Source of the DNA: Galeopsis tetrahit
Taxonomy: Eukaryota > Streptophyta > Magnoliopsida > Lamiales > Lamiaceae
NCBI GenBank assembly: GCA_963675135.1
Contig: OY776119.1
Coordinates: forward strand, 76,315,727-76,379,726
DNA length: 64,000 nucleotides
Direction of reading: 5' to 3'
Of this stretch, positions 10,801 to 22,085 are shown piece by piece (within the stretch, counting starts at the first letter, position 1; each line of letters starts with the position of its first letter). Under the pieces are notes generated by a model. The model was not told where the DNA came from. It did no database searches and saw only the letters and a list, made by a program, of their open reading frames with translations. A program made the position numbers and the translations under genes.

Positions 10801-13800
10801 TGTCAATGGCTACTTTTATTTATCTGCACTAGTTCTTTAAACAGCGCACTGCTTATTCTGTGAATGGTTTTCAGAATTCCAATATTAGTAATTACTCATG
10901 TGTATATGTATTTTCTGTTTTGTGTCGGTTTAAGGGATAAAGTATGTCAACTCTGTATTTAGTCCCTAATCCACTGCTCACTCATGCCCCATGGTAACTA
11001 TAAAATCAGAATCTTCACTTTATGTGCAATCTGTTATTCACTCTTTGACAGCATTTGAAATAGAAGAAAAATTATAAACCTTTGAACCCCATCAAGAGTG
11101 GTTTATTTCTCCTGGAGCACCACCACCGGAAAATTTCCCTGAAATTTTACTCTCACTCTTAACTTATAGGGGTTCCTCTGGACCAAACTTTTTGAGGCCA
11201 GCACTCCCTATCTGTAGTGGAATCTGTAGATGGTAGAGCTATTGTATATTCAAGATGATATTAGTTTTTTTATATATATAATTTGAAAACTTGTTGAGCA
11301 AGAATTCATGTATCCAGATATGTGATTATCCCACAACCAGAGAGCAATTAACCAGATTGATCGACTTGTGTCATCTATTCTGGAATACTGGACGTTACAA
11401 GAATGTGTTTTGAGCTTTATTTGCTCTATGTTAAGGAATTGTACACCTGTACTTTGAGCCTTAACCCCTTATATGACTGACAATGTTACCTAAATGTCAT
11501 CAGGAAATTATGATTCTTCCTGTTGGGGCAATCAAATTTGAGGAGGCATTGCAAATTGGATCCGAGACTTATCATCATCTAAAGGTGAGGTCTCCCAGCT
11601 AAGAGGATGCTCTTATTTTAATTTTGTACAAGTTTACATTTTTTTTGTTTTTGATACACACTTACATTGCTGAAATTCTTATTATCCTCTGCTTTTCGAT
11701 CTTATATTACAATATAAAATGAAAGGTCTTTTTAGCATTTCAACCCTTTGATATCTTGCTATTGATATATCTGCTTCACTATTTTAAATTCAATTTGAAA
11801 CCACTTGATTTAATTTGTTTCTAGTATTAAAATGCACAGAGGCACTTACTTTTTCAGTTTACCAATACATGCAAATAGATGTTGTAGCTAAATAGTTAAT
11901 ACTAATATTTGTACATAGGCATCTCCAATGTGAGGTTTGGTGTATTTTCGATTGAGAGTACCTATCATGGTAGTGACCATTGAGGATCTTGGCTAAACAT
12001 TAAGATCTTATCTATGTATTGAAAACACAGTATGCCCTACTTACAAAAATGCTTGAATAAGGTTAACTAACACCTTAATTATGAGGCGTAACCAAGAATT
12101 AATACCAATATAATATTTATAGAAGGTTGTACCTTCATCTTGCTGATCGCAAATAAAAAAGTTGTACTTTGTAGAAACACAGCTCTTTTTCTTGGGATGG
12201 AAGGAATATATAGCAAAATTGGTTTAATGATTTTGGTTCCTCAGGCTGTGATTACAGAAAAATATGGTTCACATGGATGTAGTGTTGGAGAAGATGGAGG
12301 TTTCGCTCCGAATATATCCAGGTAAGTTTCCTCATTTGGTCCAGTCTGTTGGTCAAGCCATTTTTCTCAAATTCTTCCACCTGCAGCTTGAAAGAAGGCT
12401 TGGATTTTGTAAAGGAAGCTATTGAAAGAACAGGATACAATGAGAAAATAAAGATATCAATTGGTGTTGCTGCTACTGAATTTTGCATAGGTAATGACCA
12501 TAAAGTTATCTTAGTTGACACTCTTATTAATATAAAATATTATATGATCTTGCTGGAATTACCAAATAAGAGAGCTTTGATACAAAGCCTATGCAAAAAA
12601 AAAAAAAAATCCTTAAAATAAATTCCTCTTCTATTTGAAACAAAGGAGTTGTAGTGCCTCACGGTTTATGTGTTCTTTCTCAAGCACCATGACAGTTTTT
12701 CTTGCTAGACTAAATCATCCCAGTTAAAGATTTATGATCTAGTGATGAAAATGATAATCTCTGCTCCAGTTTAAATTGTTTAAAGTGTGAAAAAAAGGAT
12801 TTGACTTCTTTGAATATGGTCTGAACAAAGTCTAGGAGAAAGAGCAGAATTTGTTGTCATAAGCGAGACAGTAGACAAAGATATGAGGACTATGGAAAAA
12901 AATATAAGTTGGCAGTCGCATGGTTAGAAGATCATATTGGGTTGGGGATCATGTTGGGTTTCCTACAAGGGTGAAGCGTCGCTTAAAGTATTCATTTCTA
13001 CTAGTCTTTCATCATATATAATTCAATATTCGTACATTTTATCATATCGTGGTGCAGCACTTTAACATATCGTGCTATGTCAACATAACAGATCTCTGTG
13101 GTATTGCATAGTTGGTGAATAAGTTTCCATTTTGAATATGAATGAGGACATCAAACAATATAAACTGTATCAATGGAATGTGGCCAAGTTAGTGAATATC
13201 TATTTGTATTCCTGAAGAAGGTGGCTGCACACTATAGCACTTAATTTTGAGTTTGACATGCTCATGTGCTAGTTTTTCATTATTGAATTTAAATATTTAT
13301 TTTCCTAAAATATAAAATATTTATTTTCCTAAAATATAAAATATTTATTGTTATCAGCCTTAAGTATATAGTTTCAAGTTACCCTGGTGTAGTAATTTGG
13401 ATTGTGTTTGGAATGCTTGTGCAAGTTTATTATTTCATATGTTTATTCCAATCTGTATTTAATATAGTTATCAAAGTTCATTGTTAATGTAGAAGTGATG
13501 TATGATAAAATGTGATAAAGATAAAGTCGCTGGTGACATTTGTACCTTATTTGATAGCTCTCCCCATATATCAATGGTATTTTTTTTTTTTGAAGTTATA
13601 TATCAATGGTATTTAAGTGTTTTGTTTCTTTGGAATAAGTCTCTTTTGAACAATAACATTTACTGGTTTATCTGAAAACATCATCTCTTTTGCCTTTTGG
13701 GTCAGGTTGACTGTATATAAGCTTTGTGGTAGATTCAAATCGTGTTTTGACCTGCTCATTGAACTTTTGCATCATTCCTGTTCTTTTGTGAGATATTATC

Positions 13801-15698
13801 TTTTTGTTAGAAAGAGAAATATTTCCTGATGTCTGTGGCCTGTTGGATCTCTTCAGCTATTGAGAACCTTCGTAGGATTGTTTATTACCCATATAAAAAA
13901 TTGTGTTCAAACTCATTTTAGCTTTTTTTTTTTTTTTTTATGATCTTAAACATAGTTGGGGAGAAGATGATTTTTTTTTTCTTTTCTTTGCTTATTTAGG
14001 TACCAAGTATGATTTGGATCACAAATCACCAAATAAATCAGGTCAAAATTTTAAATCAGGGGAGGACATGATTGATATGTACAAAGAACTCTGTGAAGGT
14101 ATCTTTTTCACAACAGTAATTCCTCTTCTATTTCTTTTATCATATACTAGTATATACAATGAACTGTTGGAGGACATCTTAATTGCAGCTCAAATTTCTG
14201 TTATAGTACTTTTTGTCTACCATTACTTTTAAAACTATATTTATTTGCTTTCATTATGTTGTCTAACTTCCTCTAATTCCTGTATGGTGCTCTCTCAGCC
14301 TACCCTATTGTGTCAATTGAAGATCCATTTGACAAGGAAGATTGGGAACATTCCAAATATTTCTCTAGTCTTGGCATATGCCAGGTCTGAAAGCAACCCT
14401 ATTCTAATGAATTATTTGAAAATATTTAGAGATGTTTTTATGCTGGGTGATGCAAGGCAGAGCTGTTTCTTTTTAAAACAAACAAGCAGGTTTGCATGCA
14501 AACTTATCTAGTTCTGAAAGTGGATTTTTTGTTTTTAGGTAGTAGGAGATGACATGTTGAATTCGAATCCTAAACGAATTGAGAGAGCTGTACAGGAGGC
14601 TGCTTGCAATGCTCTTCTTCTCAAGGTACTTTCAAATTTTGGATCTTCACATATGAAAACGTTATTTTAGCTGCAAATTTGAGCTTGCAATTTCTTGCTT
14701 TTACTATTTTTGCACAATTAACAAAATGTCAACGTGGGTAGAGCATGAACAACCTATTCGTTGTTCAATAGTAGAATAAGACATGTTTATGTACCTTTAT
14801 ATGAGATTAATTTTCTTGACAGAAGCTATTCTATTAAGTTGCAGAATGTGCTTTAGGGGTTGTACCTTTTCTTTTTAGCATGTTTAAAGATTCTGGTCTC
14901 TAGCTTTTCCACTAGCATTGATGTTATAGGAATAGTCTCTGCTTAGGGGTTTAAATGAGCTGAGTCGAGTTGAGTAATGTCAAACTCAAAATCGACTTGA
15001 TTACAAAACTCAAAGCTCAAAACTTGACTTGAACTCGATCGAGCTCAATTCTTTTGAATATTTGATAGAAAACTTGAGCTCGAGTCGATAACCTACATGA
15101 CATTAATTAGAAATTTATTTAATTTATAGATAGAGTATATTTGTACATAAACAACATATTATGGGCAAAATGGTAAAATGGTAAAATTAAACTCGTGCCT
15201 GATGAGCCTAGTATTACTAAGCTCGATTTGAGGGCCAGGTCGACTCAGTTACAATTACACCCCTGCCTCTGTTGAACGATTATGTTGTATAACAATACCT
15301 TCCTGACTGGTGTATGTTACTATTCAGGTGAACCAGGTGGGAACAGTGACGGAGGCGATTGAAGCAGTAAAGTTAGCCAAGGATGCCAAGTGGGGTGTGG
15401 TGATATCTCAAAGAAGTGGGGAAAGTGAAGATTCGTTTATAGCTGATTTAGCTGTTGGTCTTGCCGCTGGCCAAATTAAGGCTGGTGCACCTTGCCGTGG
15501 AGAGAGACTAGCCAAGTATAATCAGGTCTACATCCATCTACTATGACTATCACCATATCATATGGGAAAAGATAGATGTCAACATACAAAAGTAATGGCA
15601 TATTAAATTAAACATTTTATTATGCGCAGTTGCTGAGAATCGAGGAAGAGCTGGGAGATCAATCAGTATATGTAGGCGACGACTGGAGGCACTGGTGA
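7867..15698 (+). CDS. ENO3: Cytosolic enolase 3-like protein (12 exons), catalytic residues altered
   Basis: Enolase family (2-phosphoglycerate to phosphoenolpyruvate). Predicted exons: 7867-8126, 10148-10322, 10499-10570, 10655-10771, 11504-11584, 12245-12321, 12387-12490, 14000-14098, 14299-14384, 14539-14625, 15328-15525, 15630-15698; total 1425 nt, 474 aa. The phases join cleanly. The N-terminal extension starting MSVQEYLEKHMLSRK is that of the plant ENO3 type, not the main cytosolic enolase. Yeast numbering maps at +41: H200, E209, E336, D361, K386 and K437 are kept. Metal ligand D246 is Gly (G287), H373 is Gln (Q414) and E211 is Asp (D252). Introns are GT-AG except intron 3, which is GC-AG. 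Intron 1 is 2.0 kb. Canonical activity is doubtful; a regulatory or moonlighting role is inference. Confidence 0.93.
9833..10094. mobile_element. Stowaway-like MITE in enolase intron 1
   Basis: It begins CTCCCTCCGTCC and ends GGATGGAGGGAG, with TA on each side. It ends 53 bp before the acceptor of exon 2. Its interior ('ACCAAATGTAGTCCCAT', 'ATTCACAATG', 'CCTAATGGGACTAC') matches, in reverse, the element at 26602-26862, and also matches the degraded one near 59790-60051. All three belong to one family of about 261 bp. Confidence 0.85.
13291..13349 (+). repeat. 24-bp tandem repeat in enolase intron 7
   Basis: The unit AAATATTTATTTTCCTAAAA (plus TATA) is present twice in full and once in part, back to back. 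It is a small AT-rich minisatellite with no sign of function. Confidence 0.8.
14944..15265. mobile_element. hAT-like MITE in enolase intron 10
   Basis: The left end is TAGGGGTTTAAATGAGCTGA and the reverse complement of the right end is CAGGGGTGTAATTGTAACTG. The interior is rich in 'GAGCTCGAGTCGA' type words. The 'AGGGGTGTAAATGAGC' end is typical of small non-autonomous hAT-type elements in plants. Flanks 'TCTCTGCT' and 'CCTCTGTT' may be a decayed 8-bp duplication. Confidence 0.5.
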
Positions 15699-17596
15699 AT
15701 GGTGATTATCAATCACCAACTAGTTATGGAGTTGCAAATTGGATTGGATGAAGGTCTACAGCTGTTGTTCAGGTGATATATTCAGAGTGCCTTGATACGG
15801 GTTTTGAATGTCAATCCCAAAATAGATTTGGAGTTTCATTGTTCATCTGATGCAGTGAGTACAATTTTCCTTGGCATTTTTTCACTGATGAAAAACTCGA
15901 TTTTCAGTGGGTATTGATGGTGATGATGGTTTGAAGTTTGAAGTTTGAACTCCCACTAAAATCTAACATTTAACAAATATAAACTCTATACATTCATTAT
16001 TTTCATTAACTTCATAATTAATTTAAATAGATGGATTCATAAATTATTTATTAGAAAATATATTACTATAAAATTAATATTTTATCTATAATCTATAGTA
16101 TTATTTATTAGATGGTCATTTTCGTTGATACCTGGGATGAACTACATATCAAACTCTTCGTCTCATTCACTCAATTTCATATACGATAACTCCGTGAATT
16201 TATGGTCTTGTCTTGTGGATTGCTTAGTGTTAGTGTTTCTCGTTATTCTTGTAGTAACACTTTTTTTTTTCTTCATAAACAGCTATTTTTAGTTCTAAGT
16301 GTTATTTTGTGCAGGTCTATTGTGACTTTGTGATACCCCCGCATTCTAATTTTTGATGATGTGCGTGTTTCCTTTATGATAAATTGAGGAAAACCCTTCC
16401 AAGTTCCAACCCGTTTTGACCTAGTTCACCCACAAGATTTCACCCCCTCCCACAATTACTTAATATTTTGCATATATAATTTACACATAAGTCCAACACG
16501 TCACACGTACTACCACAACTATGAGTTATTTGAAGTTATAATACATTAACCGGTTATGTTTTAGTTGACGGGTGATTTGACGTTGAAATTGTGAGGAGAC
16601 ACAAAAATCGTGAAAATAAAAGAGATTCGAGTAGCAAATTCACGAAATTTTCAGACAAATTGATGTGTTCTTTGATTTACATTTGAACTGCAATTTCTTG
16701 ATCGCCACTGCAAATGTTTGTGATGGAATGAAATTGCAGAAAACGCATGAAGATCAAGGGGATTGGTATTGAACCCCTTTTGAGGAAGAAGACGATATTG
16801 TTAGAGAAGATTTGGGGTGAGGAAGTGGAAGGGGACCTTTTTTTTTTTTTACTTTTAAAATATTATTAATAATTAAATATTTTTACTAGTTTTATTATTT
16901 TATATTTATTGATCTAATTTTATTAATACATTTTGTGATTACATATTGGATAAAGCATATGTACTATTACAAAGTGCAAAAAAACAATTACATACTTTGG
17001 ATCCAATGATCCAATAATAATTGATGAATTTCCTAATATCAGAAATGACGAGAAAAGACAACCCCTTTGTGACCATAAGAATATCCTAGTAAGTAAAACA
17101 ATAGGTAAGATGATGAGTTGAGAGATATATCTCACAAAATAATACTAGAAAGGAATCGAAGGATCATATCGTAGTTGAGTACCTAGGCCCGTGCCCCGCA
17201 ACGGATCTTGTGCAGTTACACGTCAGCCATAAGTGTGGTGGCAATTGGTGAAGAATGGAGATGGTGGCAAATGGCAAGTACCAACAACTGTGGTGAAGCG
17301 ATGAAAGATGAGGCAAACGATTATAGAAGAAAGATTAAAATGAAATAAATCTAAAGCTTGTCATGATCTTCTCAGCTGAAAATCCAAATACCCCTACTTG
17401 TAAATCATATGACAAGGGTACACATACCGACTCTAATCTAACAATAATAAGCAAAAGAACATGAACATACATTGATTTAGAAATTCAGCAATTAGACGGA
17501 GCGTCAAATTCAACACAATTTAGCTCACAAACAAATCCCAGAATAAACTGCATATGAATGATGTACAAGACCTACGGCTTGTGGATCAAAATCAAA
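15699..17596. other. Convergent intergenic region between enolase-like gene and PCNA
   Basis: It holds the 3' untranslated regions of both genes (about 15699-16000 on the plus strand and just below 17597 on the minus strand) and AT-rich spacer. I see no ORF with a recognisable domain, no RNA gene and no clear transposon with paired ends. A GC-rich hairpin-like motif at 17188-17204 is noted under rejected items. Confidence 0.5.
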
Positions 17597-19419
17597 TCAA
17601 GCTTTAGTCTCTTCATCATCCTCTTCTATCTTGGGTGCCAGGTAGAATCTTATGTAGCCCATTTCTGCAATCTTGTACTCCACCACAACTGGAAGCTCCG
17701 AAGACAAGCTTATGTTGACTGTGCTTGATAAGGGTGTTGCCTTAGTGAAGGAGTTCAAATACCTAAGAGCAAAAGTCAACGACACTGGCTCGTTCATTTC
17801 TATAACAGTTGCTTCTTCAGGCTGCATATTATCGAACAAACAGAAAATTATCAAACTAGAAACTTAATAAAGGATGCTAAGGTAATGAGAATTGGCATAA
17901 TAATGAACCTTGTCAACAGTGGTATTTTGTCTGCACACAACATTTGCAGTTCCGATATCACCCCTTGTTGAGAACTTTACACCTTCCTTTGTAACAGAGA
18001 TGACAACTGCAATTGTTCACAAGATAATGTTAATCTCAGGACAATTAGAATCCATAATTTATGTTTAGAAATGTTTCCACATTACCTGTGTCACCAATGC
18101 TGCTAAGATCCTTGCAAATTCTTGCAAATTCTGCAGATGGCATCTTAACTATAGCATGGTACTCAGCTTCTGGGATTCCAAGATGCTCACTGTCAATATC
18201 CATAAGCTTCATCTCAAAATCTGAGATCTTGTCTTGAGCTGTGAAAAGGATAACACAAGATTCTTATCATAAATGGGCTGGCAAATACAATTAAAACAAA
18301 GAAATTAGAAGAATTAAACAGGACCAATGTTATGAGCCATGACACAAACTCGCATATACCAAACATTCTAATGCCTCTTACACAGACTCTGTAGTTCATA
18401 TAGAATGCACAAGTACCAAAAGCTCAGACATTTACTAAGTTTTCCTATAGCATTTAAGCATTTTATATGTTAATTCTCTCTCAACAATTTCAACAAGCAC
18501 CCGAGCTCATAGCTACTAAGAGAATCTAAAGCGCAAAACAATACCAACTTGACTGGACTATGATACAAGTGGTAAAACAGACACAGTGTTAAGTAAATCA
18601 TACTCTGTTTTAACAAGTACTCCTACAAAACAATACACAAGTTTACTACTTCTATCTTAAAATACCCTAAATCAAAATGCAAACACAACAAAATGAATTT
18701 CCAGCTCCTAGCCCTACACATTTGATCACGGAAGGGAAAGCAAAGAACCAACAACAAAACTAAAACAGACAGAAAATAGCGGGTCGATCTTTTGGCTCAA
18801 TTTTTCCACACAATAGATCAAAAGAAGCTTTAATCTCTCTTTCTACATGTAAGCTAAAGAAATTGGGTAGATCCATAAGACCAAAACAGATTCGATTCAG
18901 AATTTACCATTTGTTCTTAACACAGTGAAAAAATAAATTAATCATTAACTAAGATTATATTTTAGAGCATCTAATTCAAGACGGGAATATATCTCGGAGA
19001 AAACAGTAAACACGCAGCAAAACCCAAGGTTGAAGGTAGACTAAACATAGCAAAAAATAACCCAATTTTTCAGCAAAAATGAGAAATGTGTTAAACATAC
19101 TGGGACTCTCGAACATGAAGGTTACAGTGTCGCTGCCATCGTCGGCCTTGAGGGTGATGATATCATCATTTCCGGCGCACTTGAGCATTTTGGCCATGTT
19201 GTTGAGATTCATCCCCATGGAGATGTTGCGGTCGCAGCGATAGTGCTCGAAGCCCTCCGATCTGAGCAGCAGCGCCACCAGTGCAACGTGGCTCGAATCC
19301 ATAGCCTGGAGAGAGAATCCGGTGGCGGAGCAGTCGAAATTGGCATCATTTACCAGATCCTTAATCGATTCCAGCACCTTCTTCAACAAACTCCCCTGCA
19401 CCAACCTGAGCTCCAACAT
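17597..19419 (-). CDS. PCNA: Proliferating cell nuclear antigen (DNA sliding clamp)
   Basis: PCNA forms a homotrimeric ring on DNA that tethers replicative polymerases and many repair and cell-cycle partners in the nucleus. Exons on the minus strand: 19419-19101, 18238-18086, 18006-17909, 17821-17597; total 795 nt, 264 aa, the usual plant PCNA length. The start MLELRLVQGSLLKKVLE is the family N-terminus; an in-frame ATG 15 nt upstream (19434) is less likely. K164, the ubiquitin/SUMO site, is present in SVTKEGVKFS. The C-terminus has the conserved LAPKIEE motif followed by an acidic tail. All splice sites are GT-AG and phases join. No truncation is seen; the copy looks functional. Confidence 0.97.
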
Positions 19420-19466
19420 CCTTACTTGATTCAAACGATCCCCCTTCCCGCTTTGAAAATTCGAGG

Positions 19467-19687
19467 TTAGGGTTGAAAATTGTAGTGAAATGGAGGGAAA
19501 TGGAAGGGCTAGGGTTTATATAAGATTAGCTTGAGAGTGCAGTGGAAGCTAGGGCTTTGATTGGCGGGAGAAAGGAAAGTTGTAATTAGAAATGTTTTTA
19601 ATTCCCGCCATAATTTTGGAAACGGGGCCGTATATGTGGCCCATTTAATCGAGGCCCAAAACCAAGTTCTCAGAATCGGAAAGCCCA
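19467..19687 (-). promoter_or_regulatory. PCNA promoter: TATA box, telo boxes, E2F-like and site II motifs
   Basis: Reading upstream of PCNA (minus strand): telo-box-like AACCCTAA at 19467-19474; TATATAAA at 19515-19522; telo box AAACCCTAG at 19509-19517; E2F-like ATTGGCGGGAG at 19560-19570; E2F-like TTCCCGCC at 19602-19609; and GGCCCA/AGCCCA site II cores at 19638-19643, 19653-19658 and 19682-19687. E2F sites drive G1/S expression of PCNA. Site II with telo boxes, bound by TCP and partner proteins, is known from plant PCNA and ribosomal-protein promoters. The exact transcription start is not visible. Confidence 0.7.
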
Positions 19688-20258
19688 ATGCCCACATGTC
19701 ATGATCTTTGGAATATACAAAAATAAATTATTTTTAGTGGAATTAAGAATTAAGTTTGTCTTGAATTAATGAATAATTTTTTTTAATACATTTCATAACA
19801 AAAAATTCATACAAAATTATATTTAGTTAATTAACAAGATATGATTAATTAACAAAATTATAAGTAATTTTAAAATTTAAAATAAAGGTAGAATTGGAAA
19901 AAGGGTAAAAAAAATAAAAATGAAAAAGTTATTTAATTATTTACAAAGATATAATACTAAAACAACATCATTTATTTGTAACCCTTAACTATCAAATTGA
20001 TGATTGCACCCCCTTAACCATCAAGTTTTGATGATTGCACTAAAAGTCACATTGAAATGTGCAATTTTTTTTTTTGGTTAACTTTCTTCTCGTCTTTCTT
20101 TCGAACATTGAAATATTTTATTATTGAGTGTCCATTCTCATTGTTAAGAGGCTCAATATTAGAAAAAAGATTTAAATAGAGCAAAAATAAAAAAATAAAA
20201 ATTAATAATATACTACTATTAAATATAGGACGGACAAAAATGGAAAACAAATTTATAT

Positions 20259-20504
20259 GGTAAAGTCTAGTATGCACTCAAGTGCATGTTGTGCACCCTA
20301 GTCCATGTTGCACTTTTCAGTTTACTGACTTACACTTTTTGATAAATGGTGTTGCACTTTTCAATTATTACTAAAAATATTATTATACAGTTTAATAATT
20401 GAAAAGTGCATAATCATTTACCAAAAAGTGTAAGTCAGTAAACTGAAAAGTGCAACATGTACTAGGGTGCACAACATGCACTCGAGTCCATATCAGACCA
20501 ACAC
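20259..20504. mobile_element. Foldback-type TIR element, copy B (246 bp)
   Basis: Almost the whole element is one inverted repeat. The left arm is GTCTAGTATGCACTCAAGTG..., and the right arm in reverse is GGTCTGATATGGACTCGAGT.... The arms share 'GCATGTTGTGCACCCTAGT' and 'TTGCACTTTTCAGTTTACTG'. An 8-bp ATTTATAT flanks both sides (20251-20258 and 20505-20512). It could form a hairpin of about 100 bp per arm. Ends and internal words match copies A and C. Confidence 0.75.
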
Positions 20505-20707
20505 ATTTATATTTGTGAAAGGTTGGGAGAATACTTTTCTTGAATAAAACTACCACAATATTTTAAAATATGTACATTTATTACACATTTATCATAATTT
20601 TATGAATATTTATCTACCATCGACAAGAACGTGATAAAATAAAAGTATTCTTATTGGTCCAATTTTTCAATTAAGAACTTAATGGGGTGTTACCTAAACT
20701 ACCATAA

Positions 20708-20968
20708 GGTGAGACCGTCTCACAAAATGAGATGAGACGGTTTTTATATATAAAAAGTGATAATGTTTGAACAAAAAGTGATAGTGTTTAAGTAGAAAGT
20801 GATAGTCACTTTTGTTAAAAATATTATTACTTTTTACTTAAATATTGCCACTTTTTTTACAAACCAAAATCTTGAAAATATTATGGGTTATCCTACCCAA
20901 AATTTTGAAATATGGGTTAAAAGGATCCGTCTCACAGAAAAGGATCCGTGAGACGATCTCACACAAGT
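20708..20968. mobile_element. MITE with GTGAGACCGTCTCAC ends
   Basis: The left end has GTGAGACCGTCTCAC then GAGATGAGACGG. The right end has CCGTCTCAC then CCGTGAGACGATCTCAC. Each end is itself palindromic, and the two are inverted to each other. The interior repeats 'AAAGTGATARTGTTT'. There is no coding capacity. The superfamily is not assigned. Confidence 0.55.
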
Positions 20969-21639
20969 TTTTGCGTCGTTTTTTTATGTTTTATCAGCTT
21001 GTGCTTTTATTTTCTTTAATTTTGCCTTTTGTATTCTCTTATTTATGAAGTTCAACTAACTTGAAAAAGAACTCTTATTTTTTTTTATATTTAAAAAAAA
21101 ACATTTTAATAATTTTTTTTTTCATGAAGATTAAATATTTTATTTAATGACAAAGTGTAATCTCTAATGACAAAATTAAATGATATAGTTATTTTTAATT
21201 GAACGTTTATTATATGATAGGACGGACACTGAGTTTACGATAGAAAAAATCCATCTTAGTTTTACCCCCGACTAACAAAGAGTAAAGACAGTTTTAAATC
21301 TATGGAAACACATATTTTTCTCTGTGTAATCAGCTTCGTTTATGAGGATGAGTAAAAATATGTGGATGTAAACTAAGATAATTAAAAATACGAGGGGTAA
21401 AACTATGAAAAATAAAAGTATAGGGTGCATAATAATGTATTATAAAAAATACCTTGAGATATGTGTACTTGAAATTTTTGATAAAATACATCTCATATGT
21501 GTACTTGAAAGCTTTGATAAAATATTTTCCAGTCATAGTATCACTTATTCTAGCCAAATAATTTCATACACGCGTGTATGGATACATTCCAAATTTCAAT
21601 TTTAATTTATAATTTTATGATTGGCCATGGTTACTTACA

Positions 21640-22085
21640 CTCCAACTTTTGTTGACTCACCCTCCAAATTATTAACTAATTGGCCACAGTTATTTAAGCA
21701 CCCATTTCTGTTGACTTCACTGTTTAAATTATTATTTTTAAAAAATTACACATAAAATTATATAATGCCTTTCTATTAATTTAAAGAAAATATAATATAA
21801 TCAATCCTAATTTATATATAAACAATTTGCCACGATTATTTACTCTCCCACTTTTATTGACTTCACCCCCAATTTTTTTATAAAAAAATTACACCTAAAA
21901 TTACTATAATGCACTTCTATTAATTTAGACAAAATATAGTACAATCCATCCTAATTTATATATAAACAATTTACTTCATCCCCAATATTATTATTTTTAA
22001 AAAAATTACACTTAAAATTACTATAGTGCCCTTCTATTAATTTAAAAAAATATAATACAATCAATTCTAATTTATATAAAAAAAT
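21640..22085 (+). repeat. ~140-190 bp tandem repeat, three copies
   Basis: The blocks 'CTTCTATTAATTTA..AAAATATA' and 'AATCCTAATTTATATA' followed by 'AACAATTT' recur about three times, near 21770-21835, 21910-21975 and 22025-22080. Each is preceded by 'TTGACTTCACCCCCAAT' or a similar stretch. The sequence is non-coding. Confidence 0.6.

Noticed and set aside
12463..12465. The Asp-to-Gly change in the enolase as a sequencing error
   Set aside because: It cannot be excluded for one base, but a second independent catalytic change (His to Gln at 15409-15411) makes plain error less likely. Kept as a finding with a check.
17188..17204. CCCGTGCCCCGCAACGG next to CTAG, a possible second Helitron 3' end
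   Set aside because: The distance between hairpin and CTAG is only about two bases, the next base is not T on the minus strand, and the stem is imperfect.
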